Positions 1 through 11,834 of a stretch of 64,000 nucleotides of DNA are shown in pieces. The stretch is taken from positions 23,085-87,084 of the forward strand of contig ML769521.1 in NCBI GenBank assembly GCA_009733575.1, written 5' to 3'. The stretch is from Gymnopus androsaceus JB14 (taxonomy: Eukaryota; Basidiomycota; Agaricomycetes; Agaricales; Omphalotaceae). The translations under genes and the position numbers were made by a program. The stretch's first letter is position 1. Each line of letters starts with the position of its first letter. The notes under the pieces were generated by a model that was not told where the DNA came from, did not search any database, and worked only from the letters and a program-made list of their open reading frames with translations.

Positions 1-3000
1 ATTATGTCCTCTGTCCCCGACACCTTCAAAGCTACGATAAACACATTGGCTGTTTTCTCTGCTAAATCAGACAAGAATCTCAGTCCTGCAGAGCTCGTCT
101 CTACCATCCATGCTGAATCAATGGTACACCAGATGTGACATGATCACAAGAAGGAATTGGCAAACTACGCCGGTAACAGGGGAAGAGTAGGTTTCCAAGG
201 TCACGGAAATCCCTTCAGAGGAAATTCCTGAGGCAGAGGCAGAGGCCACGGAGGATCAACAAGTCGTCAGGACTCTGTTTGTTACAACTGTGGAGGTAAA
301 GGTCACTTTGGAAATCAATGTCCATTGGAGAAACGCAGTCAGGCCAACGAGGCCAAGGAGATGAAAGCTCCTAAAGAGAAGCAGAAGAAGAAGTTGGATG
401 GAAACTGGAGAGATAGGCTGAAGAACAGTGAAGTAGCATCCTCATCCATGATTGAGGAAGTACCAGAATCATTATGGGCAGCAATCAAAATTCCTGCTAA
501 GCATGGGAATCTTGTTTTCAATTTTTCTGAAATAGCTGATAAATTTGAATTAGCTCTTTCATTGCCAAGCAATCACAGATGTCAGAAATACAGCTGTGAT
601 GCGGTGCAAGACATTAAAGTTGAAACTCCTGCACCTCTTACTCTCATCACTTCATCAAAGCTCAATGACCAGAGCAATGAAGAGGAGGAAGAAGTATACG
701 TCAATGCTTATGCCACAGCCCACAGTTACGGAGCAATTCTTTTTGACTCCAGATGCTCTACCCACATGACGCCACTCACCAACGAACTCAGGAATCAAAG
801 GGAGATTCCAACACGAGTCATTCAGGCCACTAACACGGAAACTTTGACAGCAAACATCTCCGGCACACTCCATCTCGATCTCCCCACATATGGATGAGAA
901 GTCCAAACACTAAAGCTCCATCACACCCTTCTATGTCCAGACACTCCCAACACACTCGTATCACTGGGAAAACTTGACAATGATGGTTATGCCATCCATA
1001 CCGCTAATGGTAAAATGACGATCAGAGATTGCCAGGGGAAACTCATGGGAGTTATCCCAAAGACTAACGGACTATACCAGATCCCATCACAGGAACACGC
1101 TTATTTGACTAAGATTGGCAGATTGGTATCTCTCTACAAGGCACACTGCATCTTAGGTCACCTTAACTATGCTTACATGAAGCATATGTTCCGAGATAAC
1201 CAGGTTCATGGAATTGGATTGGATCCAAAACAAATGGATGAACCAGAATGCCACGCTTGTATGCTTGGGAAAGCATCCAGGTATCCTATCGCTCAGGTGC
1301 GATCATCTCCCTGTGTGGAGAAGTTTGGAGACATTTTCCACATGGACGTGTGGGGACCAGCACAAGTCAGGACAGTAAACCATTGCACTTACATGTTGAC
1401 TTTAGTTGACGAAGCAACTGATTGGTTGGAGGAACCTCAAATGAAGTCAAAGAACAAGTCATTTGCACAGTACATGGTTCTCCAAACAGGTCTCCAAACA
1501 CAATACGGCACAACTGTCAAAGTTCTCCACTCTGACTGAGGGGGAGAATTTCTCAGTAATGAATTCATGGCATATCTGGAACGTATTGGGACACAACAAT
1601 GTCTCATGGTACACGACACCCTGGAACACAATGGTATAGCGGAACGCGCACATTGAATGTTGCTTAATGCAGTTCGAAGTCTTTTGATCTTATCAGGACT
1701 CCCAAAATGGCTTTGGGGATTCATGATGAAATATGCGGTATATGTTTGGAATCGGACACCAAAGAAAGCCATTGGAATGGCCACTCCATACAAGAAACGG
1801 TTCGGTATTAAACCGGACATTACTAATCTTTGCATCTTCAGCAGTATTGTTTTTGTTAAACAAGAAAAGGAACCCGGCAAATTGGAACCACAGGCCCAGG
1901 AAGGATGCTGGATAGGACTCAAACCCGAATCAAATGGTCACTACATCTACTGGCCAACATGTCACACTGTCACAACAGAGAGGAATGTAGTTTTCTCTGA
2001 CAGGCAGATCCAACCCATTGAAGGGGAGGATGGAAATTTGGGAAATTTAGGAACATCAGCCAAGTCGGAACAGCCTGTCATACCAGTTCCAGAAGAAATT
2101 GCCAAACCAATTGCACCGGACAAAGTATCTGGGAAATGAGTCAGACAACCCACAAAGAAGATCAGGGACGTCATTGAAGGACTTGGAGAGGGAAGTGATG
2201 AGTTGCGACATCTTACTGCATCTCTAGGTCAGGTAACATCAGAAATCAAATCTGATCCTTTATCTGTTGCAGAAGCTATGCAATGACCTGGCAGCTCCAA
2301 ATGGTACAATGCCATGAAGGACGAAATCTCCAGACTCCAGGAGCATGGAACCTATACAATTGTCACTCCACCTCCAGATGCAAATATTCTCATATCCAAA
2401 TGGGTCTATCGGACCAAGAAGGATGAACGAGGTCACATTACAGGACACCAAGCTCGTCTTGTTGTACATGAATTTAATCAGATTCCAGACGAAACCTTCG
2501 CATCTGTTGCAAAACTTGCATCAGCCCATGCTATACTTAGCATTGGAGCTGAGAAGAGCATGATTATTCACCAAATTGACGTGAAATCAGCTTACCTTTA
2601 CAGGAAATTGGACAACAACAAGTGCATTTTTATGAAGGCACCTCCAGGCATTGATATAGGGGTAAAACCAGGTCAAACTCTACAGCTTAAACTCGCACTT
2701 TATGGACTTAAACAAGCCAGTCGATGATGGTACATGCGATCCAGGGAAATCATGACCCAACTAGGGTTTAAATGGTCTGATTTTGATCACACTGTTTTCT
2801 ATTGCACTAATCCCTTCACCATCATTTTCATACATGTTGACAACATGACATTGGTTACCGAAACCCTGGCCATCATGGAGAAACTAAAGAAAGATATTGG
2901 GGCCATACTGTAATTGGAGTTGTTGATTCCAGAGAAATTCATTGGCTACTTGGGATCAAGATCTGAAGATCTCTCCATAACAGGACAATTCACTTATCCC

Positions 3001-3677
3001 AGTGGTCATACATTGACGCCATACTCTCTTGCTATGGATTCTCAGATATAAAACCACTCTCTATTCCCTTCGATCCCCATATCCACCTCACCAAAGACCA
3101 ATCACCCAAAACGGTCAAGGATATTGCTTTTATGCGTGACAAACCCTACAGAGAAGCCCTTGGTGCTCTCCAGTACTTATCCGTCTCTATCCTTGCTCAC
3201 TTTTCACAAAACCCTGGCATCACTCACTGGAATGGTATACGCCGTGTTTACACCTATCTCAAATACACCCAAGACTTTTGGCTCAGTACGAGCAACCAGG
3301 AGACAGTCCAAGGCTACACGGATGCGGATGGTATGTCCCAAGAGGATTGACATGCTATTTCTGGGTACATTTTTATGTTGAATGGCGGAGCAGTATCTTG
3401 GTCGTCAAAACAACAGGATACCATTTCTTTATCTACCACGGAAGCCAAGTATATTGCTTTGACTGATGCGGCAAAAGAAGCGATTTGGCTTAGGAACCTT
3501 TTATCAGAAATCTTTGGTCCTATTACTCATGCGATCCCTATTATGTCAGACAATCAGTCCGCCATTGCATTGGCGAAGGATGATTGTTTTCACGCCAGGA
3601 CCAAACACATTGATATCCAATACCACGACCTTGGCAACAGGCCACTTCACAAACAAAGGCCTTTGGCCTGTTGGTAA
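1..3677 (+). mobile_element. Degraded Ty1/copia LTR retrotransposon, gag-pol
   Basis: The polyprotein runs mostly in one frame. In order it shows a CCHC zinc knuckle (CYNCGGKGHFGNQC, about 280-325), an aspartic protease motif altered to FDSRCSTHM (about 740-770), the integrase zinc-binding and DDE core with GKASRYP and HMDVWGP (1120-2010), reverse transcriptase (2290-2910), and RNase H with SLSTTEAKYIALTDAAKEA (3130-3660). The gene order protease-integrase-RT-RNase H is that of copia. The RT active site YVDD reads HVDN. Eight in-frame TGA codons break the frame (229, 895, 1537, 1654, 2137, 2284, 2725, 3348), most of them where relatives have Arg. The frame changes between about 2930 and 3130. 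The 5' LTR and start of gag lie outside the window, so I cannot place LTRs. Certainly non-functional. Confidence 0.93.
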
Positions 3678-3922
3678 GGTCACCGTAATAGTTCATCTTT
3701 TACAAGTGTAAAAGACCCTTGCTTTCAAGGGCAATTGATGGTCTTTTATCACTGGTTTTTCGGGGGAAATCTAAGTGCTTTATCAGGTGAAAAATCATTT
3801 GGAATAATTTATTTTCTACAAAACATTTTTCATTACTAATTACAGCCTTGATTTAATTGTTCCCGCGGAGTGAGGGAGTCTGCCATTCAGATGCCGAATG
3901 CCCCTTGGATGAAATGCTATTA

Positions 3923-4426
3923 CAGCGCTTTCGGAAATCCTTGTCAAAAATTGATTTGGTGATGGAAATAAATAAATGTAACTCTAGAAAGGGAATCCAA
4001 TATAAAAACCCTTAGTTACGCTACCGCAATTTGGCCATAAGTTTGAGTGCCCTCCGCCACTCCCTCATAAACGACTGCTGCATGCGTGCCCTGTGCACCA
4101 ATGGTGTGCACCCTCCACTGCACATACTAACCAATGCCAAAAATCAATGTCCAACTGTAGAATCATAACTTACTTACCTCTAAACCTAGTGAGGCTCACT
4201 ACTTATCTAAAGTAGGTTAACAGTTAGTATTTGTACTTGGTCACTGTGCTGGGCAGCATCCAGCACAGTGAACAAGTTCAGGAATAACCATAATGGTTGC
4301 CTCTGACAGCGGGCGGGAAAGCTTGGGAAGGGTGCATCTCTATAGAGATTCTTTTCAGAATTACATTTATTTATAAATGATGAAGCTGTCAAAATTCAAT
4401 TTTGACAAGGATTTCCGAAAGCGCTG
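3923..4426. mobile_element. TA-flanked MITE with long terminal inverted repeats
   Basis: Terminal inverted repeats of about 30 bp begin CAGCGCTTTCGGAAATCCTT at the left end and appear inverted at about 4397-4426. A TA dinucleotide borders each end (3921-3922 and 4427-4428), as expected for Tc1/mariner-type insertion. A second, imperfect inverted match (AAATAAATGTAACTCT against its complement near 4350-4375) extends the arms. Inside lies a hairpin with a perfect 12-bp stem and a 7-nt loop (4241-4271). No coding capacity is visible, so it is a non-autonomous element. Confidence 0.75.
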
Positions 4427-4780
4427 TAATGGAATTTAAGAATGGGTTATGGATGAGCCCATGCTGCTCCCATCCTGGTATAGGTACTTACATGCTTTGT
4501 TATACTGTACAAAAAAACTCAAAGCAATAAATAGTAAATACTTATACAGGTTTACACGAAGTCTTGGACCTCAAAGACATCACACAATGTGCTGATATGC
4601 AGGATATTGTGGTTATCTTGGTCCTTGCTAGTAGAGGCAAGGTGTGTCTACCTTCAGATCAGGAATGTACACACACATACATACAACTTTAACTCACAAC
4701 AGGGTACCACCCTTTCCCTCTGGGCATGCAAAATTGAGGATATCATCAGCTCAGAAACAATGGGTGATGTGCCAATGCAT
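4427..4780. other. No gene recognised
   Basis: AT-rich sequence between two MITEs. It holds no long conserved reading frame and no RNA gene that I can recognise. Confidence 0.5.
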
Positions 4781-4788
4781 GTTCTAAT

Positions 4789-5105
4789 TAAGGATGGACA
4801 GGGGTAGGGGTTGACCCTAGGTTATTGGCTCAAGGGTATGGAGGGTAAGGGTAGGGGTTGAAGCTCTCAAAACCCTCCATTTTCATATTGATGATATAGA
4901 CATCCCATGGTGTCCTTGAATCTTCATTTCATGTTAAAGGATATTTTTGAGTGTGATTACTTCTATTTTATTCAAAGTCTCATGAGTGGCATGTCATTCT
5001 TTCCAACACCCTTAGTAGAAACTGCAGGTTTGAAGGTAGGGTTATGGAGGGTAGAGGTGAGGTTAAGGCATTTTCAACCCAAGGGTTAACCCCTGTTCAT
5101 CCTTA
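4789..5105. mobile_element. hAT-like MITE, 8-bp target duplication GTTCTAAT
   Basis: A 317-bp element starts TAAGGATGGACAGGGGT and ends with the imperfect inverse (right end read inward TAAGGATGAACAGGGGT). It is bordered on both sides by the identical octamer GTTCTAAT (4781-4788 and 5106-5113). An 8-bp duplication with short inverted ends is the signature of hAT superfamily insertion. The subterminal GGGTAGGGGTTGA-like motifs occur twice on the left (about 4801-4865). No protein is encoded. Confidence 0.8.
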
Positions 5106-5199
5106 GTTCTAATGGACCTGAAGCATAATGCTGCTCATTTCACAGTGGGGCCCATCAATGGTAGACATCTGGTGGTATATTTGAGGTGTTCCATGAGCT

Positions 5200-5945
5200 T
5201 AGGGTTCTAAAGTGCGGTGCAGTTCGGTTTTTAGAGCCATTTTTAGAGAACCGGAAACTGCACCGGTGCTAAAAATACTCAATTTTGGCAAACCTTGCAC
5301 TGCACTGCAGTTCTAAGCTGCACTGGTGCAAGTTCAGTGCAGTTATGCGGTTTGCACCGGTTCTGCAGCTAATCAGTGCAAACTGGTGCAGAACCAGTTT
5401 AAACTGCGGTTCCAGTAGCTTCAAAAATTAACAACTTGTATATTTACTACAAAAATGTATTAAAGAGGTCATTCCAGTAAGTAAAGGTTGCTACTAATAT
5501 TGATACTAGTGTTTGGTAGCAATATTCATCAGTACTTAGTGAGCATAAGTGACTGTAACTTGTAAGTATTGGTATCAATATATGCTCATAAGTACTTACT
5601 ATATACTACTACTAGTTGGTAAGTATTGGTATTAATATAAGTATGCTCATAAGTACTTAACGTATACTACTAGTCTACTACTAGTTAGTAAGTAATCACT
5701 GTAAGTAAATACTTACCATACTACAAGTATATACACACTTACTTAGTATGGAGAATTGCACCAGTGCACCACCAGTTTGCACCGGTTTTTATCGGTTATT
5801 TGAATTTCCAAATTCTAGAAAACCAAGAACTGCACTGCAGTGCAACCGCTGCACCGGTGCAATTTTTTTTTTTTTCTGCACTGCAGTTCAGTGCAGTGCA
5901 GTTGGCGGTTTTTAAGCGGTTAATGAACCGCACTTTTAAACCCTA
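5200..5945. mobile_element. hAT-like MITE, 8-bp target duplication CATGAGCT
   Basis: A 746-bp element begins TAGGGTTCTAAAGTGCGG and ends with the inverted form. It is flanked by the perfect octamer CATGAGCT (5192-5199 and 5946-5953). Both subterminal regions are dense in palindromic GCACCGGTGC-type and CTGCACTGCAG-type motifs (5215-5420 and 5755-5930). The centre (5440-5750) is AT-rich and built from TAAGTACTTA-like words. This layout resembles a hAT transposase-binding arrangement. No coding potential is visible. Confidence 0.8.
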
Positions 5946-5953
5946 CATGAGCT

Positions 5954-7139
5954 GGGAGTCCAAGTCTTTTTATTATGTTTGTATCTACTCTACTCAGTCA
6001 GCTGGAACTACTAATGATACATTTAATACTCTTCTAGCCTGGAGTGCTGTGTGCAGTGCTTGAGTCTGATTTTGAGGCTATTAATGTGGAAAATATTCAA
6101 AGACTCAGAAGAGGTCTTGGATATCAAAGCTTTTGACAAAGCCTGAGGAGCCGGAATGGTTCAATTTCATTGGTTATGTAAGTAGGATAAAATTGCATAT
6201 CTATTATCTTGCTCAAAGCTTACTTACTCAGAGCTTTGCAACTTTAACACTCACTGCCACCACCACCAGCCTACCACCACCACCACTCTTTCGCTGATCT
6301 TTGTTTACTCGGAGACATTGATGGGTGCATACTATGTGTGGAAAGCACATACCACCTGCGTGAGCTTTCAGATGTGAAGCCCGCTATTGATTTTGCCATG
6401 ATTTTGTAAGTAATTAAGTTAAATCATTGTTTGTCCACTCTCAACTTCATTTCAGCAGTACATATAGGAGAGCATATTTTCCACAGAATATGCCCAAGGA
6501 AATCCTGATATGATTCACATCCAGTAGCAAGACTAAGCTCCTCATATGCTATCAAAGTGCGTTCTGATAAATCCCCAACTCAATTTATCATCCATCCTCT
6601 CATACTTATTCTGTATGTAGCTTTTGGCATTTTTATAAAACAGGTTGGAAATGACAAGCGAGATTCACTTATCAAAAAAGACTGTGTTAAATGGAGAATA
6701 GAAGCTCATCAAGCAGCATTCTCTTGGCCATTTGTTCTACTGTTCTCACTACACAGTGCATGGTCAAATTAAGATTTGCAACGTGTGTACAGGGACATTC
6801 ATCCAGATGATTGACAGTATCAAAATGGCATTGCAATGTGTTTGGAATTCTACAAGGCTCATGGTGCTAGTAATGTTATTTGTGTTAGTGAAGGTGCCCC
6901 AGGATTAGAAGGCAGTCATTCCTTTGATGATAGGATGCAAATTTTTCAGCCGGAACAGCTTCAACTTGAAGCTTGAGGACTACCATGTAGACTTGGACTG
7001 TGAGATGGACTGGGTAAGGTATAGCTTGCCTTTTTCCCCCCTTCTTTCACAACTGTATATTGACCAGATATGTTTCCTCATCTAGTCCAATTGTCTGTCA
7101 GTACAAGCTCCTGTATATGTGACAAATCATGTCATATTG
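5954..7139. other. Intergenic, no gene recognised
   Basis: About 1.2 kb with short unrelated reading frames and a (CCACCA)-like stretch near 6258-6285. I recognise no protein family, RNA gene or element boundary. Confidence 0.45.
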
Positions 7140-7412
7140 CTACTCACTCTCAAGGGGTGTTCAAAAAAATAAACACCAAGATGACCTTGGGGAGGGGGGT
7201 CTAAGAAGTTCTTATGATCAAAAATTTTTTGGTACTGTAGAGCCTCTGGGGGGTGTTCTATGTCACTTCACCCCCTACTCACTCTCAAGGGGTGTTCAAA
7301 AAAAAAATAAACACCAAGATGACCTTGGGGAGGGGGGTCTAAGAAGTTCTTACGACCAAAAATTTTTGGTACTGTAGAGCCTCTGGGGGGTGTTCTATGT
7401 CACTTCACCCCC
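7140..7412. repeat. 135-bp tandem duplication, two copies
   Basis: Two adjacent copies (about 7140-7274 and 7275-7412) begin CTACTCACTCTCAAGGGGTG and end CACTTCACCCC. They differ mainly in the length of an A-run and a few substitutions. Each copy contains two small hairpins: GGTGTT...AACACC around the A-run, and CCAAGATGACCTTGG. The unit is not part of a recognisable gene. Confidence 0.85.
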
Positions 7413-8189
7413 TGAAATATGGCAGTATAAACCATTTAAAGCACTCAGTATCTCAAATCTCCCTAAATACATGGATTTTGTAGGGTATGATCCAATTTTC
7501 TAACAATTTATTAAAATTATTGTTGATGTAAGACCACTTACACCAGGTTGAATTGAAATTAGACTAACTGTTGAGTATTAAATTGCCTCTGGAAATAATG
7601 CGTAAAGGTGCAAAGGAGGAAAAATTGTTATGTAATACAAATTTGAAGTTGAAATCCTCCGAAGTGTGGGAAAATTTTCCTATATATGGGCTGTGGGAGG
7701 GGGGGCTTGCTCACTCTACATGTGCCTCACTTTTGTGCTTCGTTATACTTATCCTCGTACCGGGCAATAGTACTAGTTAATATTCCTAGCATCTCCCTGT
7801 ACTTACTTTCAGTGGTTATATTGTGTAATGTGTACATATAAATACTTTGTTATATACAGTATGTTCTTGACATTGAGAAATCTTTTACGCGCGCGTGCTT
7901 GAGATTGTAAGCATTCAACCAACCCAAAAAGGTATGATAAGAGTCTCATTGCACCCAAGTTTGTTTCTGACATGTTTACAATCTGAAGTCTTGATTCGGC
8001 TGAGCTGTGTTTTACACGAACCTTGGTTTGCTGATTGTTTTGTCATTGGTAGCACTATGTCATGTCCAGTATGCATGCACATAGGAGGGTCGGACTATTG
8101 GGCCTAGTATAAATTGAGTTGTGTTAAAGCCTCTTTCACCAACAATCTACACCTAGTCATAACTCAGCACAACACTCAACCTACAATGC
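7413..8189. other. Intergenic, no gene recognised
   Basis: AT-rich spacer with no supported gene. A GC-rich ACGCGCGCG run lies near 7888-7896. Confidence 0.45.
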
Positions 8190-9075
8190 TCCACACTCTC
8201 AGCAAACTTGCCTCATCTTCTTGACTTGAATCTCAAGCATAAACCCAACCTCCCTGTCTTTCCTTACGAGGCCGGTTCTACAAAACCCATCAAAACCAGG
8301 ATGCTCAAAAATGTTCTGCAGCCCATTGTATCAGAAAACCATTCTTGGTGGCTCTCAGCCCGGCAAGGTCATTGCAATTGTTGCCAACATAAACACTATC
8401 ATATAGTCTGCTTTATTGTTGGTACCATGAAGGCAGGCTTAGTGGTGAGCTTGCCTCTAATACTCTACCACCCTTGACACTGAAGCTAGCTATTCCCGAT
8501 TTTCCCCAAAACTTGCCAGCTGCCCTCCACCAGCTCGTTCAAAAACCCTCTGCAAATAGAATAATCACAACACAAACCACTCTAGTGTCATTGATGGCCT
8601 CAAAGCAGAACTTGAAATGTTCAATCCAACTTACGCACTTGGGCACCAAAGAAGCCTTGCGCTACCTGACATGTATCCCATCTTGGCAAAGAGACAACAG
8701 ATCTTTTTACACCCAACAGTCGAGGCTCAGTTTTTAGTATGTCCCTTGTTCGATAAATGTTAATCGCTCTCCTCACTGTATTCTGACTGTCAGAATTCTG
8801 AGCTCACCATGTTGCTGTTGAGAACCTCCCAGACTTCTCTGGTAATCATGCTCGGAAGGCAGCAAGACCAACCAGGGATCCTAGTTGAACCTTCACCAGC
8901 ATATCAAGTCAACGTAAATAAAGGCTGGCACACACACAAGTCACTAAATTCAGCTGATCTGACCTTGGTTATTCATGTCGACTCCACCTTAGCACACAAT
9001 TTCAGTCTCAACAGGCCTGCCATGGGAGAAGCCACAAAAGTTGTACTTGCATTTAGTAGGATCTTCAAGTAGGGG
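8190..9075 (+). pseudogene. Probable fossil of an adenylate-forming (AMP-binding) enzyme gene
   Basis: Fragments in shifting frames resemble the N-terminal adenylation domain of fungal NRPS-like adenylate-forming reductases. They are, in order: a segment like LDLNLKHKPNLPVFPYE (about 8219-8269), GSQPGKVIAIVANINTI (about 8353-8405), GTMKAGLVV (about 8421-8450), LPAALHQLVQKPSANRII (about 8513-8566), and ADLTLVIHVDSTLAH (about 8950-9000), which aligns with the phosphate-binding core usually reading like HSSGST. Spacing and order fit the family. Frame changes, stops and loss of the glycine/serine core show it cannot be functional. The assignment rests on remembered family motifs and is tentative. 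Confidence 0.4.
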
Positions 9076-10620
9076 AATCTGCCCTATTCGTCCACCTCAA
9101 TTCAATACCGCCTGTCCTTCATTCACCAATGGCTCTGTCCACTCAAGTAATGTAAACGCGGTGGGATCTACGGTTCACTATGTCAGGGTCAAACAATAAC
9201 AGCTGAAATAATTAGCAAAATAATTGTTGTGATTAATTACCTTTTTCAATATATATTTTGGTTGAAAAAGACCATGTTTTTCATAAGAAAAACAAATTGG
9301 GAAAGAAATCAAATTTTGCTCGGGAATCTTATATGATTTTGCCTGAAAGAGATATTGCAATTGGTTATCTTTTTCAGCTGGAATTTTGTCCGTAATCTAT
9401 TATCTTTTTCACCTGTGATTCTTTTTCTTTTTTGCTCGGGAATTTAATGCTCAGGACCTGGGCAGGAACTGGTAAGCCACGTGGCTATCATTCAACCCGA
9501 ATATGCCCGGGCTGACTGAAATATAGGCCAGTCCCAGTTGTATATTAATGGAGGAGCTTATCCAGATGCGCCGGTTGGTGTATTTCTTTTACTCTCTGTT
9601 TTTTGAACCTTACCAACATTGTTTCGCTTTTAGTATTGGAAATAAAAAAGGAGCTGCAACGGATTTATTGAACGTTTGACCTCATGCGGGCCCAGAGGCA
9701 AACGAGTACCGTACATGTGTATCTACAAGTAGTATTTATACCTATAAAAGTGCATATGTCATAAATATCACATATAGTAAGTGGATACTATGTGAATATA
9801 TGCGCGGATATTTCTGTGATATCAGAAAATCGTAAGTACGTTGTAATTGTAGTTTAAAATAGATTTTCTAAATTCCAACATTTAGATACACTGCCGGTGT
9901 GCTGATCAGCGGAAACTAGCAACCTATCCTGGATACAAACAATGCTTTCCTTGCTTGTTGATGTGTGTTGACAGTTGTAATGTGCTGCAGACTAACATTG
10001 GAAATCTTAAGCACCCATCTAATGTTGGTGCTACATGATTACTTAATTGGGTACATCCCAATTCGGAAATAGCCGCCTTTTAGTGAGTGAATTGGTGAAG
10101 AAATTTGAACCAGGAAAAGCCCTAAAGGTGAATTCGACATTAGACTTTTACTTGAGTTGAAGCACTTCGCAGTCAAAGCTGTGTATATTAGCCATTTTTG
10201 ATGGTCAAAGTAATATTGCTTGTTCAGATTAGTGTGTTACTCCTTTCAATACCTTAAGTTTGCGTGGTCCTCAACAAAATACTTCAAATTTTGGGCCAAA
10301 GATTGACAGTGAATGAAGTCTGAAGTCATTATAAAATCCAATCTAAATGATCTATGAAACTCATTGTTAGCGTCCCGTGGTTAAATACAGAGTAACTGTG
10401 GAAGAATTAGTGTTGAGGACACCATATTTAACATCAGCTTACCAATCACCAAAATCACATTCCTATGTATTGATATCATTTGATTAATGCCATTTGCTAG
10501 TTATATACATGTGATTATAGCTATGATATCAACTGCTGATGTATATACATCATCACATTGTAGGGACCATTGTACACATGGACACTTACCAATACTGTAC
10601 CTATTATTAGATTTAGGGTA
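9076..10620. other. Intergenic, no gene recognised
   Basis: About 1.5 kb without a recognisable gene. The motif TTTGCTCGGGAAT occurs twice (about 9315 and 9434) within loosely repeated TTTTTCA-rich sequence, suggesting an eroded repeat. Otherwise nothing is supported. Confidence 0.45.
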
Positions 10621-10628
10621 CTGTATAG

Positions 10629-11442
10629 TAAAGATCTTCACGAGTCCGCGGGATCCGTGCCACAGGTACCGGTGGGTGAAATACCCTGACCTGCGACCTG
10701 CGACCTGCCAAAACCCGTGGGAAACAGGTCCGGTATGACCGGAATCCGCCACAGGTATACCTGCAGGTACCTGTATGACCTGTCATAGTTTTTAACTATA
10801 GGTTTCAATACTTATTTGGTACTTATTAGGTACTTATTAGTAGTAAACATTATACTAGTACTTGTAGCAATTAGTATTGGTGTGAATCAGACCCAGTACA
10901 ATGGCAATAAACTACTTATTCACAACTTATTAGTACTAGTAAGTATTTATAGTAATAAAAACTTATTAAATAAAGTGATTTGAGTAGCATACAAGGACCC
11001 AGGGCTTTACCACTAAATGAAAATAAGCAATGGATTTTCATTGTAAAGTGGTAAGGAAGAGAACTTTACAGTTTCATATGCATGTATTAAGTATTAGACT
11101 ATTAGTGTTACTACTACTTACTTAATAGTAATGTTATAAAATGAAATTAGTACTCTAATACTATATAGTAGTACAAGTACAGATACAGTATAATATTCTC
11201 AATGTTCTGCCACACTATGTGGTATGTAAAGAAGTAAAGAAAATTGGCCCAGCATGTAAATTATTTTTCCATGGTGACCTGCAGGTACCTGCAGGTCACT
11301 AAAAAATTAAAAATCATGACCTGTGACCTGCGGGGATCCGTGGAAAACCAGTACCGGGATCTGCAGGTCACAATACCTGCAGGTGTTCCCACGGATCTAC
11401 CTGCAGGTACCTGTCCCTAACCGGGACTCGTGAAGATCATTA
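10629..11442. mobile_element. hAT-like MITE, 8-bp target duplication CTGTATAG
   Basis: An 814-bp element starts TAAAGATCTTCACGAGTCC and ends with the near-perfect inverse. It is flanked by the identical octamer CTGTATAG (10621-10628 and 11443-11450). The subterminal regions are packed with GACCTGC and palindromic ACCTGCAGGTAC-type words (10660-10790 and 11270-11415). The centre (10800-11230) is AT-rich with many TACTTATTAGTA-type words. The architecture matches the element at 5200-5945. No open frame encodes a transposase. Confidence 0.82.
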
Positions 11443-11450
11443 CTGTATAG

Positions 11451-11834
11451 TTTTACAGATATTTAGTATATAAGCTGTAGTAGTTCACCTGTAGTCCCCA
11501 TTGCTCTGCATACTACTGCTTTACTGTCCTCACTGACTCTTTCATCCCTCAAGCCTTATACTTGGTTAGTAATGTGATTTCATCATTTGGTCTCACCTTG
11601 CTGTTCAACAATCCAACATACTGGATACTGAGTGGCATCCTCCCAATCCTTCCAATACCCGAGTTTTTCAGAGATGAGAGTCTTTGGTCTCTCTCTCCAA
11701 TGAATTTTAACTATTTCTGTTTGAATATTTAATTTGATACAATATCTTGTCAAGATATAGCAATAGCATTACAGGTAGAAAAGCATTGTGCTAGACTAAA
11801 AATCAAATGGAGCATTACTCTTCAATTTTACAAT
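11451..11834. other. Spacer between MITE and NACHT-ankyrin gene
   Basis: No gene is recognised. It presumably includes the 3' untranslated region of the minus-strand NACHT-ankyrin gene. Confidence 0.4.

Noticed and set aside
3678..3922. 3' LTR of the copia element
   Set aside because: Without the 5' LTR in the window there is no pair to compare, and I see no clear polypurine tract plus TG...CA boundary.
6290..7020. Possible gene fragments such as a frame reading GDIDGCILCVESTYHLREL
   Set aside because: No family recognised, frames are short and broken, and no consistent splice signals were found.
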